NCBI GenBank assembly: GCA_022316685.1
Contig: JAKJHU010000151.1
Location: forward strand, 310,001 to 374,000
DNA from: Progne subis subis
Lineage: Eukaryota > Chordata > Aves > Passeriformes > Hirundinidae
DNA length: 64,000 nucleotides
Direction of reading: 5' to 3'
Below are positions 10,376 through 21,934 of this stretch, piece after piece. How positions within the stretch are numbered: the first letter of the stretch is position 1; each line of letters starts with the position of its first letter. The position numbers and the translations under genes were made by a program. The notes under the pieces are model-generated. The model did not search any database. It was given only the letters and a program-made list of their open reading frames with translations, and was not told the origin of the DNA.

Positions 10376-12269
10376 AGAAAAAAGGGAAAAATTGGGAAAA
10401 GCGAAGGAGGGAGGGGAGGACGGGAAAGGGAAGAGTGGAAGGAAGTGACCCCGAGCCCCGCTTTGAAAGGGAAGACTGAGAAGGGACCTGTCAATGGGAT
10501 CAAGCCGGCGGTGGCCGTGAAAAGCCTGGCAGCTCCCGCTCCGTGAGGATGGGGAGGGGAGGCGGTGGGAATCCACGGGGCGATCCGTAAGGAGATGAAG
10601 GAGGAATGACAGCCCCTGAGGCTGGCAGGGTTTGAAAGGAGAACACACAGGAGCCAAAACCTGCGGAGAGACACTTGCAACTTTTCGCTTATTCCCTTTG
10701 ACAAGACAATGGAGTTTTCTTTCCGTCTCCCCCCACCCCAGCCCCCCCCACCTTCCTTGTTTTTTAAAGTGGGTCCCATAGGGAGAAGCAGAGAGTTCTC
10801 AAAGGATGAAACAGCTGGAGTGACAGGGAGGGGAGGAGGGAAAAGGGGAAGAAAGGAGGGAGCAGCAGAGCTCATTTCCACACAGGACTCTGCTTTAGCC
10901 GGGAGGAGGAGGAAGGATTGAACAGGGAGGGGCATTTCCCTCTCCTTGGACTCCCAGAATTCCCACTCAGAAGAGGGGATCAGGGGAGAGGGACAGCAAG
11001 GTAAGATGCAACCAGAGACCTGATTCCATGGTGATGGGAAGTTTCCCTGACTACCAGTGAGCTGGGAGCAGGGAAGGTGGCAGGTGGAGGAAAGGGAACA
11101 GAGGAGAGGGACCGACTCCTTCTCTCAGCTGCTTCTGTGCCCATTGGTACCCAGGAAGGGAGGTTAGACTTTGTGCTTGACACGATTCCCAGGGAAAACG
11201 GGGATCAGGGCACTTGGAAAAGCCACCTTCTTGCTCCCAGTCTTCATGCCGTGAAACTGGGAAGACTGGGAAAATGCCAGTAAGGGCTGCCAGGCTGTGT
11301 CCCCTCTGTCCAAATGCTGCAGGGACAGGAGATGTGGCCAGCCCAGGGTGAACCCCAGCTCCAAGACTGCTCCAAGATTTAATTAAACTCTGGAGAAACC
11401 CTCTGTCCCTCCCACCATCTTACTCTTAAATCTTCCAGGTGAGACTCCCCACAGGAAGAGCTTTAAGTGGACGTAATAAACAAAATAACTTCGGAGGAGA
11501 GGTTTTTTCCTGAATTTTTCTGCCTTAACCTCAATCCCTGTCTCTCAGAGATGGTGGGAGGGAAGGATGGGACAGACCTAGGCCAAAATAGGATCAGGAT
11601 GCTGCAGTTTGCATAATTACAGGGAAGATAAAAGAAGTTCTGGAAGCTCTTCACTGTCCCATATGTGACAGAAACTTTGGCTTTCCCAAAAAGGAAACAG
11701 CAGGAACCCAGAGATTGGTGAAAGATCCTGGTAAGGACGAAGAGCTGTTTTCCAAGCAGTTAATTCCTTGTCTTGTTGTGCTCATGTTGTCTCCAAGGAG
11801 GAGACCTCTCAGCCTCTCTGGGCTCCTGCTCATGGGGAAAAAATTCCACTTATCAGCCATGACTTCCCATATTCCAGGTTTTCCCTGTTATCCTCCCAAG
11901 ACAAGTCTGCCTTTCTCTCCCCGGCTCTCTCCTTCCAAGGATTAAATGAGTGGCACAAAAAAAAAAAAAAAAAATTTGGGAAGCATTAACCAAACAATTG
12001 GGAATGGCCACATGGCCACATTCCTGAATCCTGAGATCTGACCATTTATCCTTCTGCCTAAGCTTCAAACAGGAACCACCATCCACCTTCCCATCATTTC
12101 CAGGCACTGGATGAAGGAGATCAACAACTTAACTCCCTTTTTAGAAACACTGGGAATTAAGACATGGAGAAAATGAGTCCCTGGAAGAGGAGGAACCAGA
12201 GTGGGACTTCCTCAGCTTCAGGGGCTTGTGGGTGAGCTGTGTCCCCACCACCCTGGGTGGTAACTGGGG
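10376..12269. other. Unique sequence with purine-rich and pyrimidine-rich blocks
   Basis: 10376-10450 and 10800-10990 are strongly purine-rich on the plus strand. 10715-10760 is pyrimidine-rich and C-heavy. An A run occurs at 11957-11974. A minus-strand open frame of 187 codons (10372-10935) is mainly a translation of these biased blocks, so I do not call a gene. Confidence 0.45.
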
Positions 12270-12765
12270 TTTACCATGGAATGGTTTGGGTTGAAAGAGA
12301 CCTTAAGGATCTTCCAGTTCAAACTCCTCTGCCATGGGCAGGGACACCTTCCACTATCCCAGGTTGCTCCAAGCCTTGTCCAGCCTGGCCTTGGACACTT
12401 CCAGGGATGGGGCACAGCTTCTCTGGGCCTCCCCACCCTCACATTTCTTCTGTAAATTGATCCTAAATTTCTCCTCTTTCAGTTCGAAGCCATTCCCCCC
12501 TGTCTTGTCAATCCAGCCTTTCTTGGCTTCTTCAGGTACTGCAAAGCCACAACTGCATCACTCCAAGCCTTCTCCAGGATGAACAATCCCACTTTTCCCA
12601 GCCTTCCCTCACAGTGGAGCTGCTCCATCCCTCTGGTCACCTTGGTGTCTCCTCTGGACACGCTCCAGCATCTCAATGTCCTTCCTGTGCTGGGGAACCC
12701 AGAGCTCTGCAGGTGGGGTCTCACCTGAGTGGGGCAGAGGGGCAGAATCCCCTCTTCTAATCTGG
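12270..12765 (-). mobile_element. CR1 LINE fragment with ORF2 tail
   Basis: The complement order is ATGGAATGGTTTGGGTTGAA, CACTATCCCAGGTTGCTCC, GGACACTTCCAGGGATGGGG, then upstream CR1 sequence. In the minus-strand frame, HRKDIEMLERVQRRHQGDQ (about 12620-12680) corresponds to the C-terminal part of CR1 ORF2 just after its reverse transcriptase core. One of the longer copies, it lacks everything 5' of this. Confidence 0.93.
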
Positions 12766-13467
12766 GACTGAAATCCATGTCCCCTCCCTTGGGGAGTAAA
12801 AGTGTTTGGAAAGTCATTGGCTTCATCAGGCATTGCAGACAGAGAGGGGCATCCAGGGAGGAAACGGCCAAGGTGGTCCCTGGAATTTTCTGCTTCATGT
12901 CTCTTTGAAGAATGAGAGAATGTGGGGTCAAACGTGGGATCCACCACAACATTCCCATGGTGGGACATCTTCCAGAACTTCTTGCTTGTCCTGGTCTTTC
13001 CAGGCCCTCCCAAAAGAGACACGGTTGCTAATTCCAGGACCTGCTCCCTGGGTCCTTCATGGATCCTTTGCTGGTGGCATCTGAATGTCACCCGGCCCAG
13101 AGCCCTGGATCCCGTGTGCAGGAGCTGCTGGAGATGGGACTGGAAAAGCTCCTTCACTTCTCCACAGGGAACAGTAAAAGGGGTGGGACAGCCAGTGGCA
13201 GGCAGGGAAGATTTGTCTGAACAAGGTTCCCTTTAAGACCCCAGATTTCCTTTTCTGGGCTTGATAGGAAGCAAAGAGGGACTCAGGGGTGCCTGTCCCG
13301 GGTGAAGATGCTTCAGATTCACATGGTGGGTGTGAGGCGTACTCCAATAAAAAATGGGATTTTTAGCGCTTCTGTTTCTTTGGTGGCTCTGGGAAGGACA
13401 CGTCCTCTGCCCCAAAGTGTCCCCGAGTGCTGCTTTTGTGTCACGCTGAGATCTGACCTAATTTTGA
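12766..13467. other. Unique sequence, nothing recognised
   Basis: No repeat signature was seen. Frames are short once the CR1-derived part of the minus-strand frame is excluded. Confidence 0.4.
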
Positions 13468-14231
13468 CTCCTTTTTTATCTCCCAGAGCAGAGGTTGAAC
13501 ACCTGGCGCCTGATGCAGGTGCTGACCCTACGGGTGGGAGCTGCCAGGCTCTGCCAACACGTGTGGAATTTTTCCACTCTTCCTAAGGACATATCCCCTA
13601 GGACAGGCGACATTCCAGCCACCCGCAGCTGGCAGGGTGCCCTGGAGAACATCTCAGCCATCCCAGCCCCAGGGAGCTCCAGCTGGGTCACTTGTGTGTT
13701 GATGTCCCTGGGACATATCCCACTGAGTGGGAAAGGGGGATGTGTGATCCCTTGGGATAACCCTTCGAGACAGGGAGCACAACCAGGCTGGCCGGAGGAT
13801 GGGGGTCACAAAGAATTCCCCAAATTCCCCCAATTCTCCGCACCCGGGACTAGGGGAATCATCCTTCATCCCAAACCTCACCTTTATTTTCTCTCCCTGC
13901 TTCCAGCCTCCTTCCCTCTCTCTTTGTCTCTCCTTTCTCTCCACCCCTCCTCGCTTTGCCGCTCCGGTTCCTCCCTCTTTTCTCCCCGCTCGGGGCAGGC
14001 TTGGAATCCACATGGATCAACACCCAGCTCACACATTCCCGGCGCTTTGTACCGGCTTTGGCCTCCACATTTCCATAGGCAGCGGCTTAATGGGTGCTTA
14101 GCGAAGAACTTTTTTCGCGTTATTTTTCCCTGTGTGAATTACCTGGCCCCCAGCGTCACCGCGGAAGATTGGAAATGCTGGAAATGCTGGAAATGCTCCT
14201 GCCATGGACCTTTACACGGCACATTTTAGGA
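13468..14231 (+). other. Longest non-repetitive open frame, not called as a gene
   Basis: The frame is free of stops from just after the TGA at 13465-13467 to a TAG at 14229-14231 (about 254 codons). It begins next to an acceptor-like CTTTTTTATCTCCCAG ending at 13486. Its first in-frame ATG is internal, a run of S, L and P residues fills 13900-14000, and I recognise no domain. Chance openness in a pyrimidine-biased region is the simplest reading. Confidence 0.12.
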
Positions 14232-14335
14232 TCCCCGCTGTGTTTTCTTTCCAAGAAGAAGAAAGACCTGTCAGCATTAAGCAAATCAGCCGCACGTCTC
14301 GCCGCCCTGAGCTGTGTCGCACATGAATATCTGAG
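13990..14335. promoter_or_regulatory. Candidate conserved non-coding block
   Basis: The stretch is repeat-free apart from three copies of GGAAATGCT (14170-14196). It includes GCATTAAGCAAATCAGCCG and CGCACATGAATATCTGAGGG, with CpGs scattered through (TTTTTTCGCGTTATTTTTCC). These sequences look like conserved regulatory DNA, but this is not tested. Confidence 0.28.
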
Positions 14336-14338
14336 GGC

Positions 14339-14405
14339 TTTTTTTTTTTTTTTTTCCCCCTCCACCTTCCCTTTCCCTTCTCCCCTCTCCTTTCCCCTTC
14401 CCATC
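14339..14405 (+). repeat. Poly(T) plus pyrimidine-rich tract
   Basis: 17 T residues (14339-14355) are followed by C/T-only sequence to about 14402. Confidence 0.9.
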
Positions 14406-15468
14406 CTCTTGGTTTTTAACGAAAGAAAAGTTTAATGCTCTCACAAAGGAGGGAGAGGGAGAAATATCCATAAAACTCCAATTTAAACCCCTTTAACCCG
14501 TTCCTTTGCTTTTTCCTTTCAACCTGAGAGCAAACCCTTTTTTCTTCCTAATAGGAAGAAGGTTTGAATTTCTTGAGCAGCTGGAGCGGGAGAGAGAAGG
14601 AGGAGGAGGAATATGGAGGAGAAGGAAGAGTTTCTGCATGAGGATTTCAGGGAATGGAAAAATGAGGATGAAGCAGGACAGGATTTGACAGGATTTTCCT
14701 TTCACTGTCTTGTCTTGCCTGCCCAGGCTGCAAATTCAGTGTCCAGGTGCCCCCAAACAAGGGAGATGTGGATAAATAAAACACAAAAAAATTAAAAATA
14801 ATGGATATTTTAAATCCCCTTTTCTTTGGAATAAATTTAGGGCCAAAATTAGGACCCTCCATAGAAAAAATGGTCAGAAACTCTTAAAACTCAGGAGTGG
14901 GTGGCACCAGACACCCAAAAAGGCCCCTGACCAGGGAACCTCATTGAAATTGATGTTGTTGAGTTATGGGGTCACTAGAGCCGCAAAATTTGTCCCCAAA
15001 AGTATTCAGGAGCTGGTGTTCCCATCCTGTCCCGAGCCTGGGGATCCGTGTCCGCACAGGCTTGGAGCAGTGATGATCCCATGAGGTGGGAAGAGCACAG
15101 GGATTTGTTCCATGAGTGGAGTTCCTGATGGAGATTTCTTTTATCCAGTCCACCAGACCTTCAATCTCTCAACTGGTAAGGAATCCAAAAGTGCAAGCTC
15201 ATTCCAGCCAGGAAAGGGCTGGTAATATCCAAATATCCACATGGAAATGCACACACACTTCCTTATCCGGGCTTTCATTGGAAAGAGCCGGTGTGGATGA
15301 GCATCTCCAAATCCTGGTCTTTCGGGTGTTGGAAAAGCAGGAAAGGGTTCAGCTTTTTTTTCACCTCATAAAACTTTTCCTGATCCCCAAAAATTGCTGG
15401 GAATGAGTGAGGGAGGATATGGAAGAGGAGAGAAGGAAGCAGATGTGTCCCCTCCTGGAATCTGAATG
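14406..15468. other. Unique sequence, nothing recognised
   Basis: A purine-rich stretch lies at 14580-14680 and an AT-rich patch at 14765-14840. No repeat family or exon is supported. Confidence 0.45.
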
Positions 15469-15575
15469 GAAAATCAGGGAAAATCAGGGAAAATCAGGGA
15501 GAATCAGGGAAAATCAGGGAAAATCGGGGAAAATCAGGGAAAATCAGGGAAAATCAGGGAAAATCAGGGAAAATC
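15469..15575 (+). repeat. 10-bp minisatellite, GGGAAAATCA unit
   Basis: Ten to eleven head-to-tail copies differ at only about two positions (one GAGAATCA and one AAATCGGGG variant). The period of 10 is close to one DNA turn, so the A-runs are in helical phase, a pattern associated with intrinsic curvature. Confidence 0.97.
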
Positions 15576-16114
15576 TGTCCCGCCACAATCTCCATGGCAC
15601 CTTGGACCTAGGTGAGGCTGGGAGCTGAAGGAGCATCCAATTGGGCATGAAAAGGAGGAGAATCCATGCAAAACAACACCGGGGAATTTTCACTTCCGAA
15701 CCCTGGGATTGCCCATCTGAGCCATTTATTTTCCTTGCCCATTAAAGCTTAATTGACCCACGGTTCTAATTGACTGTGTGGGAGACACACCATGAGGAAA
15801 GAGTCGGAAACAAAAGCAGGATCCAAGGAAATCTGGGGGTTTCCTGGATGTGCTGAGGGAAACCCCTGTGTGGGGAAGCTGAGATGGTTTCTGGGGCTTG
15901 GGAATTCCCATCCACTGCTGAAACAAGAGCTCTGTGCTTTCCTCTCCCTGGTCCTTGTGGTGATCCCCAAGCCAGACCTGCCTCTTACCCTGCATCGCCT
16001 CGAATTCCTCATTCCCTCTTTGGCTCCTGAGTTTCCTCCAACCCCACAAAGCATGGATTGCTCGGTCTCAGTTTCCTGGGATAGATTCTTCCTGGGATCA
16101 CTGGGATCCTCCCA
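15576..16114. other. Unique sequence, nothing recognised
   Basis: AAGCTTAATTGACCC and TCTAATTGACTG (about 15745-15775) are a small AT-rich patch. The rest shows no repeat. Confidence 0.4.
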
Positions 16115-16715
16115 AAGCAGTGGCCAAGAAGGCCGGGGGCACCTGGCTTGTATCAGCCACAGGGTGACGACGGGACCAGGGCAGGGATTGTCCCCCTGTG
16201 CTGGCACTGCTGAGGCCACCCCTCAAATCCTGGGATCAGTTTTGGGCTTCTCAGGACAATAAAGCTGTTGAGGAACTGGAATGTGTCCAGGGAATGCAAC
16301 AGAGCCTGGGAAAAGTCTGGAGAGCCAGGAGTGGCTGAGGGAGCTGGGGGGGCTCAGCCTGGGGAAAAGGAGGAGAAAAGGGGGGACTCTCTGGTTCTCC
16401 ACAACTCCCTGACAGGAGGATGGAGCCGGGCAGGCTCTTTTCCCAGGGAACAAGGGACTGGACAACAGGGAAAAGGCCTCAAGTTGTGCCAGGGGAAGTT
16501 TAGTTTGGATATCAGGAAAAAAATTTTCATGGAAAGGGCTGTCCAGCCCTGGCATATCTTCCCACGGAGCTCCCATCCCTGGCTGGATTTAATGCCTGTG
16601 CTGATGTGGCACCTGGGGACATGGTTTAGTGGTGGCCTTGGCAGTGCTAGGGGAACAGTTGGATCTTTGGGATCTTTTCTAATGGAATTGATTCCGTGAT
16701 TCCACGACTATTGAG
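16115..16715 (+). mobile_element. CR1 LINE fragment, about 600 bp, with ORF2 tail
   Basis: This is one of the two longest CR1 copies. It starts at the codons for the VAKKA motif (GTGGCCAAGAAGGCC) and contains CTGGCTTGTATCAG and GAGGCCACCCCTCAAATCC. In a second frame it keeps KGLKLCQGKFSLDIRKK, then GCACCTGGGGACATGGTTTA and ends TTCCGTGATTCC. Frame changes between these blocks show it is a dead remnant. Its 3' end (ACATGGTTTAGTGG type) differs from the AACCTGGGATAGTGG type of most copies here. Confidence 0.93.
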
Positions 16716-17399
16716 AGTGGCCTCTTGTCCCACGATTTATGCAGAACTGTTCTTAAGAACATTTGGGAAGCAGCTCATTGGGCTGCTCCCTGACTTCCCA
16801 GGGGCTGCACTGATGATTGAACAGCGATTGGACCCCAAATCCTGAACCCATTCCCTGCCACTGCCTGAATCCTGACACAGCCCAGTGCCTCAGGAAGTTT
16901 GGTGAAATTATTTTCCAGTGGGAGAGCCTGAAACCTTCCCAAAGCCTTGCATGGAGCCAAGTGAATGGGTTGCACATCCCATCGCAATTCCCTGCCCGGC
17001 TGGGGCTGCCTCATGCAATCCCAGCTTCCCACTGTGCCCTTCCTGACTCCTGGGGTCTTCCTGCCTCTCGGTTCTGGCTCATCCACGCTCCAGTTCATTC
17101 CGGCTGCCTCCAGCTCTCAGCACATCCATCTGCCCCCGCTGACTTCATCCCTCCAGTGCCTGGGACGTGCGCCAGGGCATGGGAATTGCGCATCCCACCT
17201 CCCCCAGGGTGCACTTCTTGGAATTGCTGAGCTGAGCGGAACCACGCGGAGCTCTCAACCTTTTCCCCTCACCCCCAAATTTAGGGGAAATGAGGGGAAA
17301 CGCTGGGAGAGCTGTGCTGCCATGGAGTTATTCCGGAGCTCGCGCTGCCTGCCTGCATCCCTGGATGATGAGAGCCGGGATTTGTGCTGCGCTGTGGAG
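16716..17399. other. Unique sequence, nothing recognised
   Basis: This stretch has mixed composition with no tandem or dispersed repeat recognised. It includes open frames of up to about 148 codons without a domain. Confidence 0.4.
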
Positions 17400-17744
17400 A
17401 CGGTGGAATGATTTAGGGATGTGACGCTGCCTTTGGATGCAACAGGTCCCGATGGATGCCATGATGAGCCCTGCAGCAGAACAGAATCCTCTAAACCCAC
17501 AGATGAGCTCATTAATTATTAATTGCATTGCACACTTCATTCATCAGCTCCTTCCCAGGGCAGCAGAGCAGCTCCTGTGTGCCATTCCTGAGTGGGAATG
17601 GCATCCCAGCTCCCCTGAGGAAGGAGCAGAGGGCTTGGCACAGAATTAGGATGGGACAACTCTTTGGAAGCCCTGGGTTGTCACCCCGGGCACAGAAACA
17701 TCGTCCTCTGTGGTTCACATCCAGTCCAAGAGGATTCTCTGTGG
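17400..17744. other. Unique sequence with an AT-rich patch
   Basis: GAGCTCATTAATTATTAATTGCATTG at 17506-17529 is a dense ATTAAT cluster in otherwise GC-balanced DNA. It could be part of a regulatory element; nothing else is visible. Confidence 0.35.
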
Positions 17745-17905
17745 ATTCTTCCTGCCTGGAAGCGTTCAAAGCCAAGTTGGACAAGGCTTGGAGCAATGTG
17801 GGATATGGGAAGGTGTCCCTCCCTACGGCAGGGTTTGGAATGGAATCTTTTGGAATCTTTAGGGTCTCTTCCAACACAAACCATTCCATGATTCCATGAT
17901 TTTCT
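17745..17905 (+). mobile_element. CR1 LINE 3' end fragment
   Basis: CAAGTTGGACAAGGCTTGG, GAGCAATGTGGGATATGGG and CCATTCCATGATTCCATGAT, with two terminal octamers. A small local duplication of TTTTGGAATC (17838-17858) lies inside. Confidence 0.9.
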
Positions 17906-18116
17906 GCTGTCTCTCACTCATGTTTTTCTTCTGGTGGGGGGAAACCAAGCACTGAAACAGCCAAATCCCGGTGGAGACAGAGGTTCGGAAAAACAGTTGC
18001 CACCTGACTCCATTTTCCTTGGGAATATGGGAGGCAAGAAGATTGGATTTGGGACTAACAGCCACTCCATGCTTTCTCCATTAAACATTTGCAGTTCCTG
18101 CTCCCAAGGCCAACAG
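17906..18116. other. Unique sequence, nothing recognised
   Basis: Short spacer between a CR1 end and an A/G-rich tract. Confidence 0.4.
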
Positions 18117-18175
18117 GAAAAAAGAAAAAGAAAAAGAAAAAGAAAAGAAAAAGAAAAAGAAAAAAGAAAAAGAAA

Positions 18176-18236
<61 letters not shown>

Positions 18237-18246
18237 AAAAGAAAAA
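18117..18246 (+). repeat. (AAAAAG)n / poly(A) tract
   Basis: About 130 bases of AAAAAG units with a central pure A run (about 18199-18233), then AAAAAG again. The unit is the purine counterpart of the TTTTTA-like tracts elsewhere. No retroposon body precedes it that I recognise. Confidence 0.97.
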
Positions 18247-18659
18247 TTTTGCATTGTTTAATCTTTTTACCCCGTAAAACAGCGACAACCTGGAACTTCC
18301 CAGTTTGGATGGAGCTGGAGCCACTCTTGTGGATTTCCATGGTGAAATGACCACAAAGCTCCACGGATCCCCAACACATCCCAAAACCCCACAGAAACAC
18401 GTGGGGAATGAATCGAATGCCCCTGGATGCTCCGGAGAGCATCTCCCGAGCGGAGCGGAGAGGAAAGGTGGGAGCAGGGAGGGAAGGGAGGGAGATGTCA
18501 AGGGTGAGCTCTGCGCTTCCCAGCGCTTCCCGGGAAGGGCTTAAATGCATCGGAAAGTGGAATGTTTCCCTTCTGATTCTTGTCACGGGCAGCAGGACTA
18601 ATCGGAGAGATGCCATTTCCCGGGGGAAGGAAAAACCCCAGGAATGGACAAACCACTTT
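18247..18659. other. Unique sequence with purine-rich block
   Basis: 18470-18510 is G/A-rich. CpGs are slightly raised at 18430-18460. Nothing is identified. Confidence 0.4.
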
Positions 18660-18790
18660 GCTCAGAGGGGCTGCTGCCCTTAAGAGGCTTTTATTGCCGG
18701 GGCCCCTCGGCTTGGCAGAGGTGCTGTCATTAGAGTGACACTAAAAGTATCCAAGGATTAGCGGTGACGGATGGACTGACCCATCCCTGT
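18660..18790. promoter_or_regulatory. Candidate conserved non-coding block
   Basis: CTTAAGAGGCTTTTATTGCC, GCTGTCATTAGAGTGACAC and AAGGATTAGCGGTGACGG are closely packed, repeat-free and CpG-containing. GTCATTAGAGTGAC is itself a short imperfect palindrome. The proposal is based on appearance only. Confidence 0.27.
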
Positions 18791-19164
18791 CAAGCTTGGA
18801 GCAGCTGAGGAGGGGGAGGAAGGGTGAAAAATGAGGAGGGAGAAGCAGCTTTTCCTCCAAAATGGTTGATTTCCATGAAAACCAGGCAGTGTTGGTATCC
18901 AGCTCAGATGTTTTCCAGTTATCGCCTCCAATCAGTCCATAAATCCCGAAAGATTGGGATTTTGCCCTTGCTAGGAATGCAGAAATCGGGTGTTTTCCCT
19001 GCCTTCAACATGGCTGGATGAAGGACAAGATTCCAGCTTTGAAGATGTTGCCAATCCACCCTTTCTGCCAGGGTTTTTCAAGGAGAATTGAGGAAAGCCG
19101 TGGCTTGGCAGGGACATTAATGCCCCTGGCTCCCACCAGCAAAGAATTCCCTTCCTGATCTATT
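18791..19164. other. Unique sequence, nothing recognised
   Basis: No repeat was seen until the short CR1 tail that follows. Confidence 0.4.
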
Positions 19165-19240
19165 ATCCCTGCCCATGGCAGAGGGCTTGGAATTAGATGA
19201 TCTTTAAAAATCCCAATCCAAACCATTTTATGATTTGTTG
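19165..19240 (+). mobile_element. Short CR1 LINE 3' tail
   Basis: ATCCCTGCCCATGGCAGAGG, TAGATGATCTTTAAAAATCC and CCAAACCATTTTATGATT retain only the last ~75 bases of CR1. Confidence 0.8.
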
Positions 19241-20496
19241 TCAATCCAGCTCTGATTTTAAGGGGAGGTTGCTCTTGTTTATCCCTGGCCAGATCTGAAA
19301 TTGTCTCCTTCGGTGACAGAGTTATCCTTGAGGAGAGAAATCACTTTTGGTAAAACCCTGCTTCTTTCCCCTACCATTTCATGGAAACCTGATCCCTTGA
19401 GCTTGAATTAGGAGTATCCCTCATCCCAGGAAAGGTTATGACCCTCTCCATGGGAAGAGGCCATTCCCAGATGCCCACATAGTGGAAAAACATGGAAAAC
19501 CCCCCACTTTTTAATAGTTCTTGTGGCTGTGGTTAAATTTCTCCCGTATTTCTGCACCCCCTGCCAGGAAACCTCACCAGAGCCTCCCCCCTGGATTTTG
19601 GATCTTGAGGTCAGACAAGGCTGACCTGAGAAGATGCCAAGTTTCCTGCTGGAGTCCTTTCCCTAATCCCAGCATATCTCACATCCCTGCTCCCAGTTTT
19701 ACCTCTCCTCCCTGCTCCTTCACAACGGAGTATTTGCCAGCCACAGCTCCATTATTCTGCTCCTGAGGCTGAAATTTTCCTTTTAATTCTTCTCCTTGTG
19801 GAAAATGGATCTAATTTCTTTTCCCTTCCACCTCCCCTCCTCCTCCTAAGCCCCTTCCTGGCTGCTTGCAAAGAGAGGTTTCAGACACCAATTTCAAGGT
19901 GGATTCAGCCCTGGGAAATTGGGGAATTGAACATCAAGAAGTTGTTTGAGGCTGTGGAGTGGTCTGGGCTCCCTCCTGAGCTGGAGGAGTCCAACGAAAC
20001 CCTTGGAAGTGCAAGTCCAGCTAATCAAGGTTTTGGAGAGGTAGACTCCTGGGGATGGGGGATTTCTTCAAACACGGCTCTTTGGGAAAGGCGGGGAGAC
20101 TCAGGGGACAGGAAAAATGGGGAGTGAGGGAGCAGGATTTGAGATGTGCTGGTTCTGCTGTTTGAATCTTTGCTCAAGCTGCCCTCAAATCCCAGTTTTC
20201 CCACCTGTTCAGTGATGGTGAGCTCCTCTCTGTGGACCGGTGGCAATCTGGTACGGATGGCCTGGAGAAACAAATTGTTCTCCTTAAGGATTGGCTGGCA
20301 AAGTCAGGAAATGGCAAAGCCAAGGATGTCAATGAGACCAGAGAAACAGGTCAAATTTTCCCTCTCCAGGGAAATTGTGGATGCCCCATCCCTGGATCTG
20401 TGGATGTCCCACTGGATCTGCTGGTGTTGCACGTAAAAACTGGATTATATCAGGCACAGCTGAGTGGAAACACACCCAGAGACTCAAAATTAAATC
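19241..20496. other. Unique sequence, nothing recognised
   Basis: This is a long spacer without tandem repeats. Pyrimidine-rich patches lie at 19660-19730 and 19800-19850. Confidence 0.45.
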
Positions 20497-20700
20497 ATGG
20501 AATGGATTTGGTTGGAAGGGATCTTAAAGTCCATCCAGTCCATGGACAGGAGCACCTTCTACCAGCCCAGCTCCAAGCCCTGCTCAACCTGGCCTGGAAT
20601 ATTTCCAGGGATGGAGCATCCACAGCTTCTCTGGGAAGCCTGGTTCAGTGTTTCCCCACCTTCGTTGTAAAAAACCCTTTTCCTTCTTCCTAGTTTAGGG
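20497..20700 (-). mobile_element. CR1 LINE 3' fragment
   Basis: AATCATGGAATGGATTTGG, GGAAGGGATCTTAAAGTCC, CTCCAAGCCCTGCTCAACC and TTTCCAGGGATGGAGCATCC, in the complement orientation. Confidence 0.93.
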
Positions 20701-21934
20701 ATCATATCCATGTATTTAGTGTCTGTGAGAGCTCTTCTTGGCTCTGTGGAGTCCATCATTATCCAGGGAATGGCGCTTGGGAATTGGGAACAGCCACTTT
20801 TCCTTCTGGGCAATCTGAGCCCATCTAAGCTGCCCAATGGCATCAATGAAAAGCTCACCAAAAGAACAATTTTCTTCCCCAAGTCTGGGAATTTAACTCG
20901 GTGCAGTGATAGAAATCCTGGATTTATGTAATAAACTAATAATAAAGAAGGTTATGGAAAGGGGAAAATCCCTTTGGCCAGGGGAACAAAAAGGGATGAA
21001 GGAATTCCAGGTTGGGAATGATGAATTTGTCCTGCTATTGCCGAAGGATTTGCACCAAACAGCAAATCCAGTGGGAAAACGACCAGGGAGTATCCAAAAA
21101 TGCTTTCCTATTCCAACACCCTTACAACTTTTCCTTAACTACTTTGTGCTCCTGAATAGTGGGATAAACAGCTCAGGACACCAGGGTAAATCCATGTTTT
21201 TCCATACTTTGCCTTCTCAGGGCATGAGAAGTGGAATCCGAGATCCTCAGAAAAAAACCCCAAAAAAGCCCCCGGTATTTAAATGGTGCTTAATGAAGAT
21301 CAAAACATTCCCCAAATCTGGGAAAGCTGCACAATCCAGGGATATAGGAAGACAATAATTCCTCCAGGAACATGCAGGTTTCCTGGCTCTGAGCTAAATG
21401 GGAATCACCTTTGTGTCAGAGATTCCTGCTGTGATCATAAATATCCCAAATCCCAACTTCCCAGTTTACCCGAAAAATCTCCAAAGACTTTTCCTTTGCT
21501 CCATGTTCCCTGGAAGCATTCAGAGCTTGCCCAAGCAGCATTTTCCTGACCCTCCACGGAAAATATTTGCTCAGCTCTTCTGGAAATCACGAGCTCCGAG
21601 GAAGTTGAAGGCGAGGAATTCACCTTGCCCTGGGCTGCAGGAAATTGCTTTGCTCCACAGCTTGTGCTGGGAAAGAGGGAGATCAGCGTGGTGGGAGCCC
21701 AGTAAAGGTCGTGGAGGATGTGGAATGACAGCGGGATTTGGGACATGGGTTGTCTCCCTCCCATGGGCTGAGCACGGCATCTTTCCCAGTGATTCGGTGG
21801 AGGGGAGATTTAAAGGGTGGAGAGGAGGGAAGGGGAGGATGGAGGAAAGGAGATGGAGAGCTCTGGAGATGGTCCCACCTTGTGCCAGCAGTGGTGGGCA
21901 GAGGTCAGGGGGTACCACTGCACCCTCTTATTGC
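20701..21934. other. Unique sequence, nothing recognised
   Basis: An AT-rich patch lies near 20920-20955 and a purine-rich block at 21790-21870. The plus-strand open frame 21398-21967 (189 codons) has no domain that I recognise and runs into the neighbouring CR1 copy. Confidence 0.45.

Noticed and set aside
17918..18616. 232-codon minus-strand frame with poly-F and a K-rich plus-strand frame
   Set aside because: Both come from the AAAAAG/poly(A) tract.
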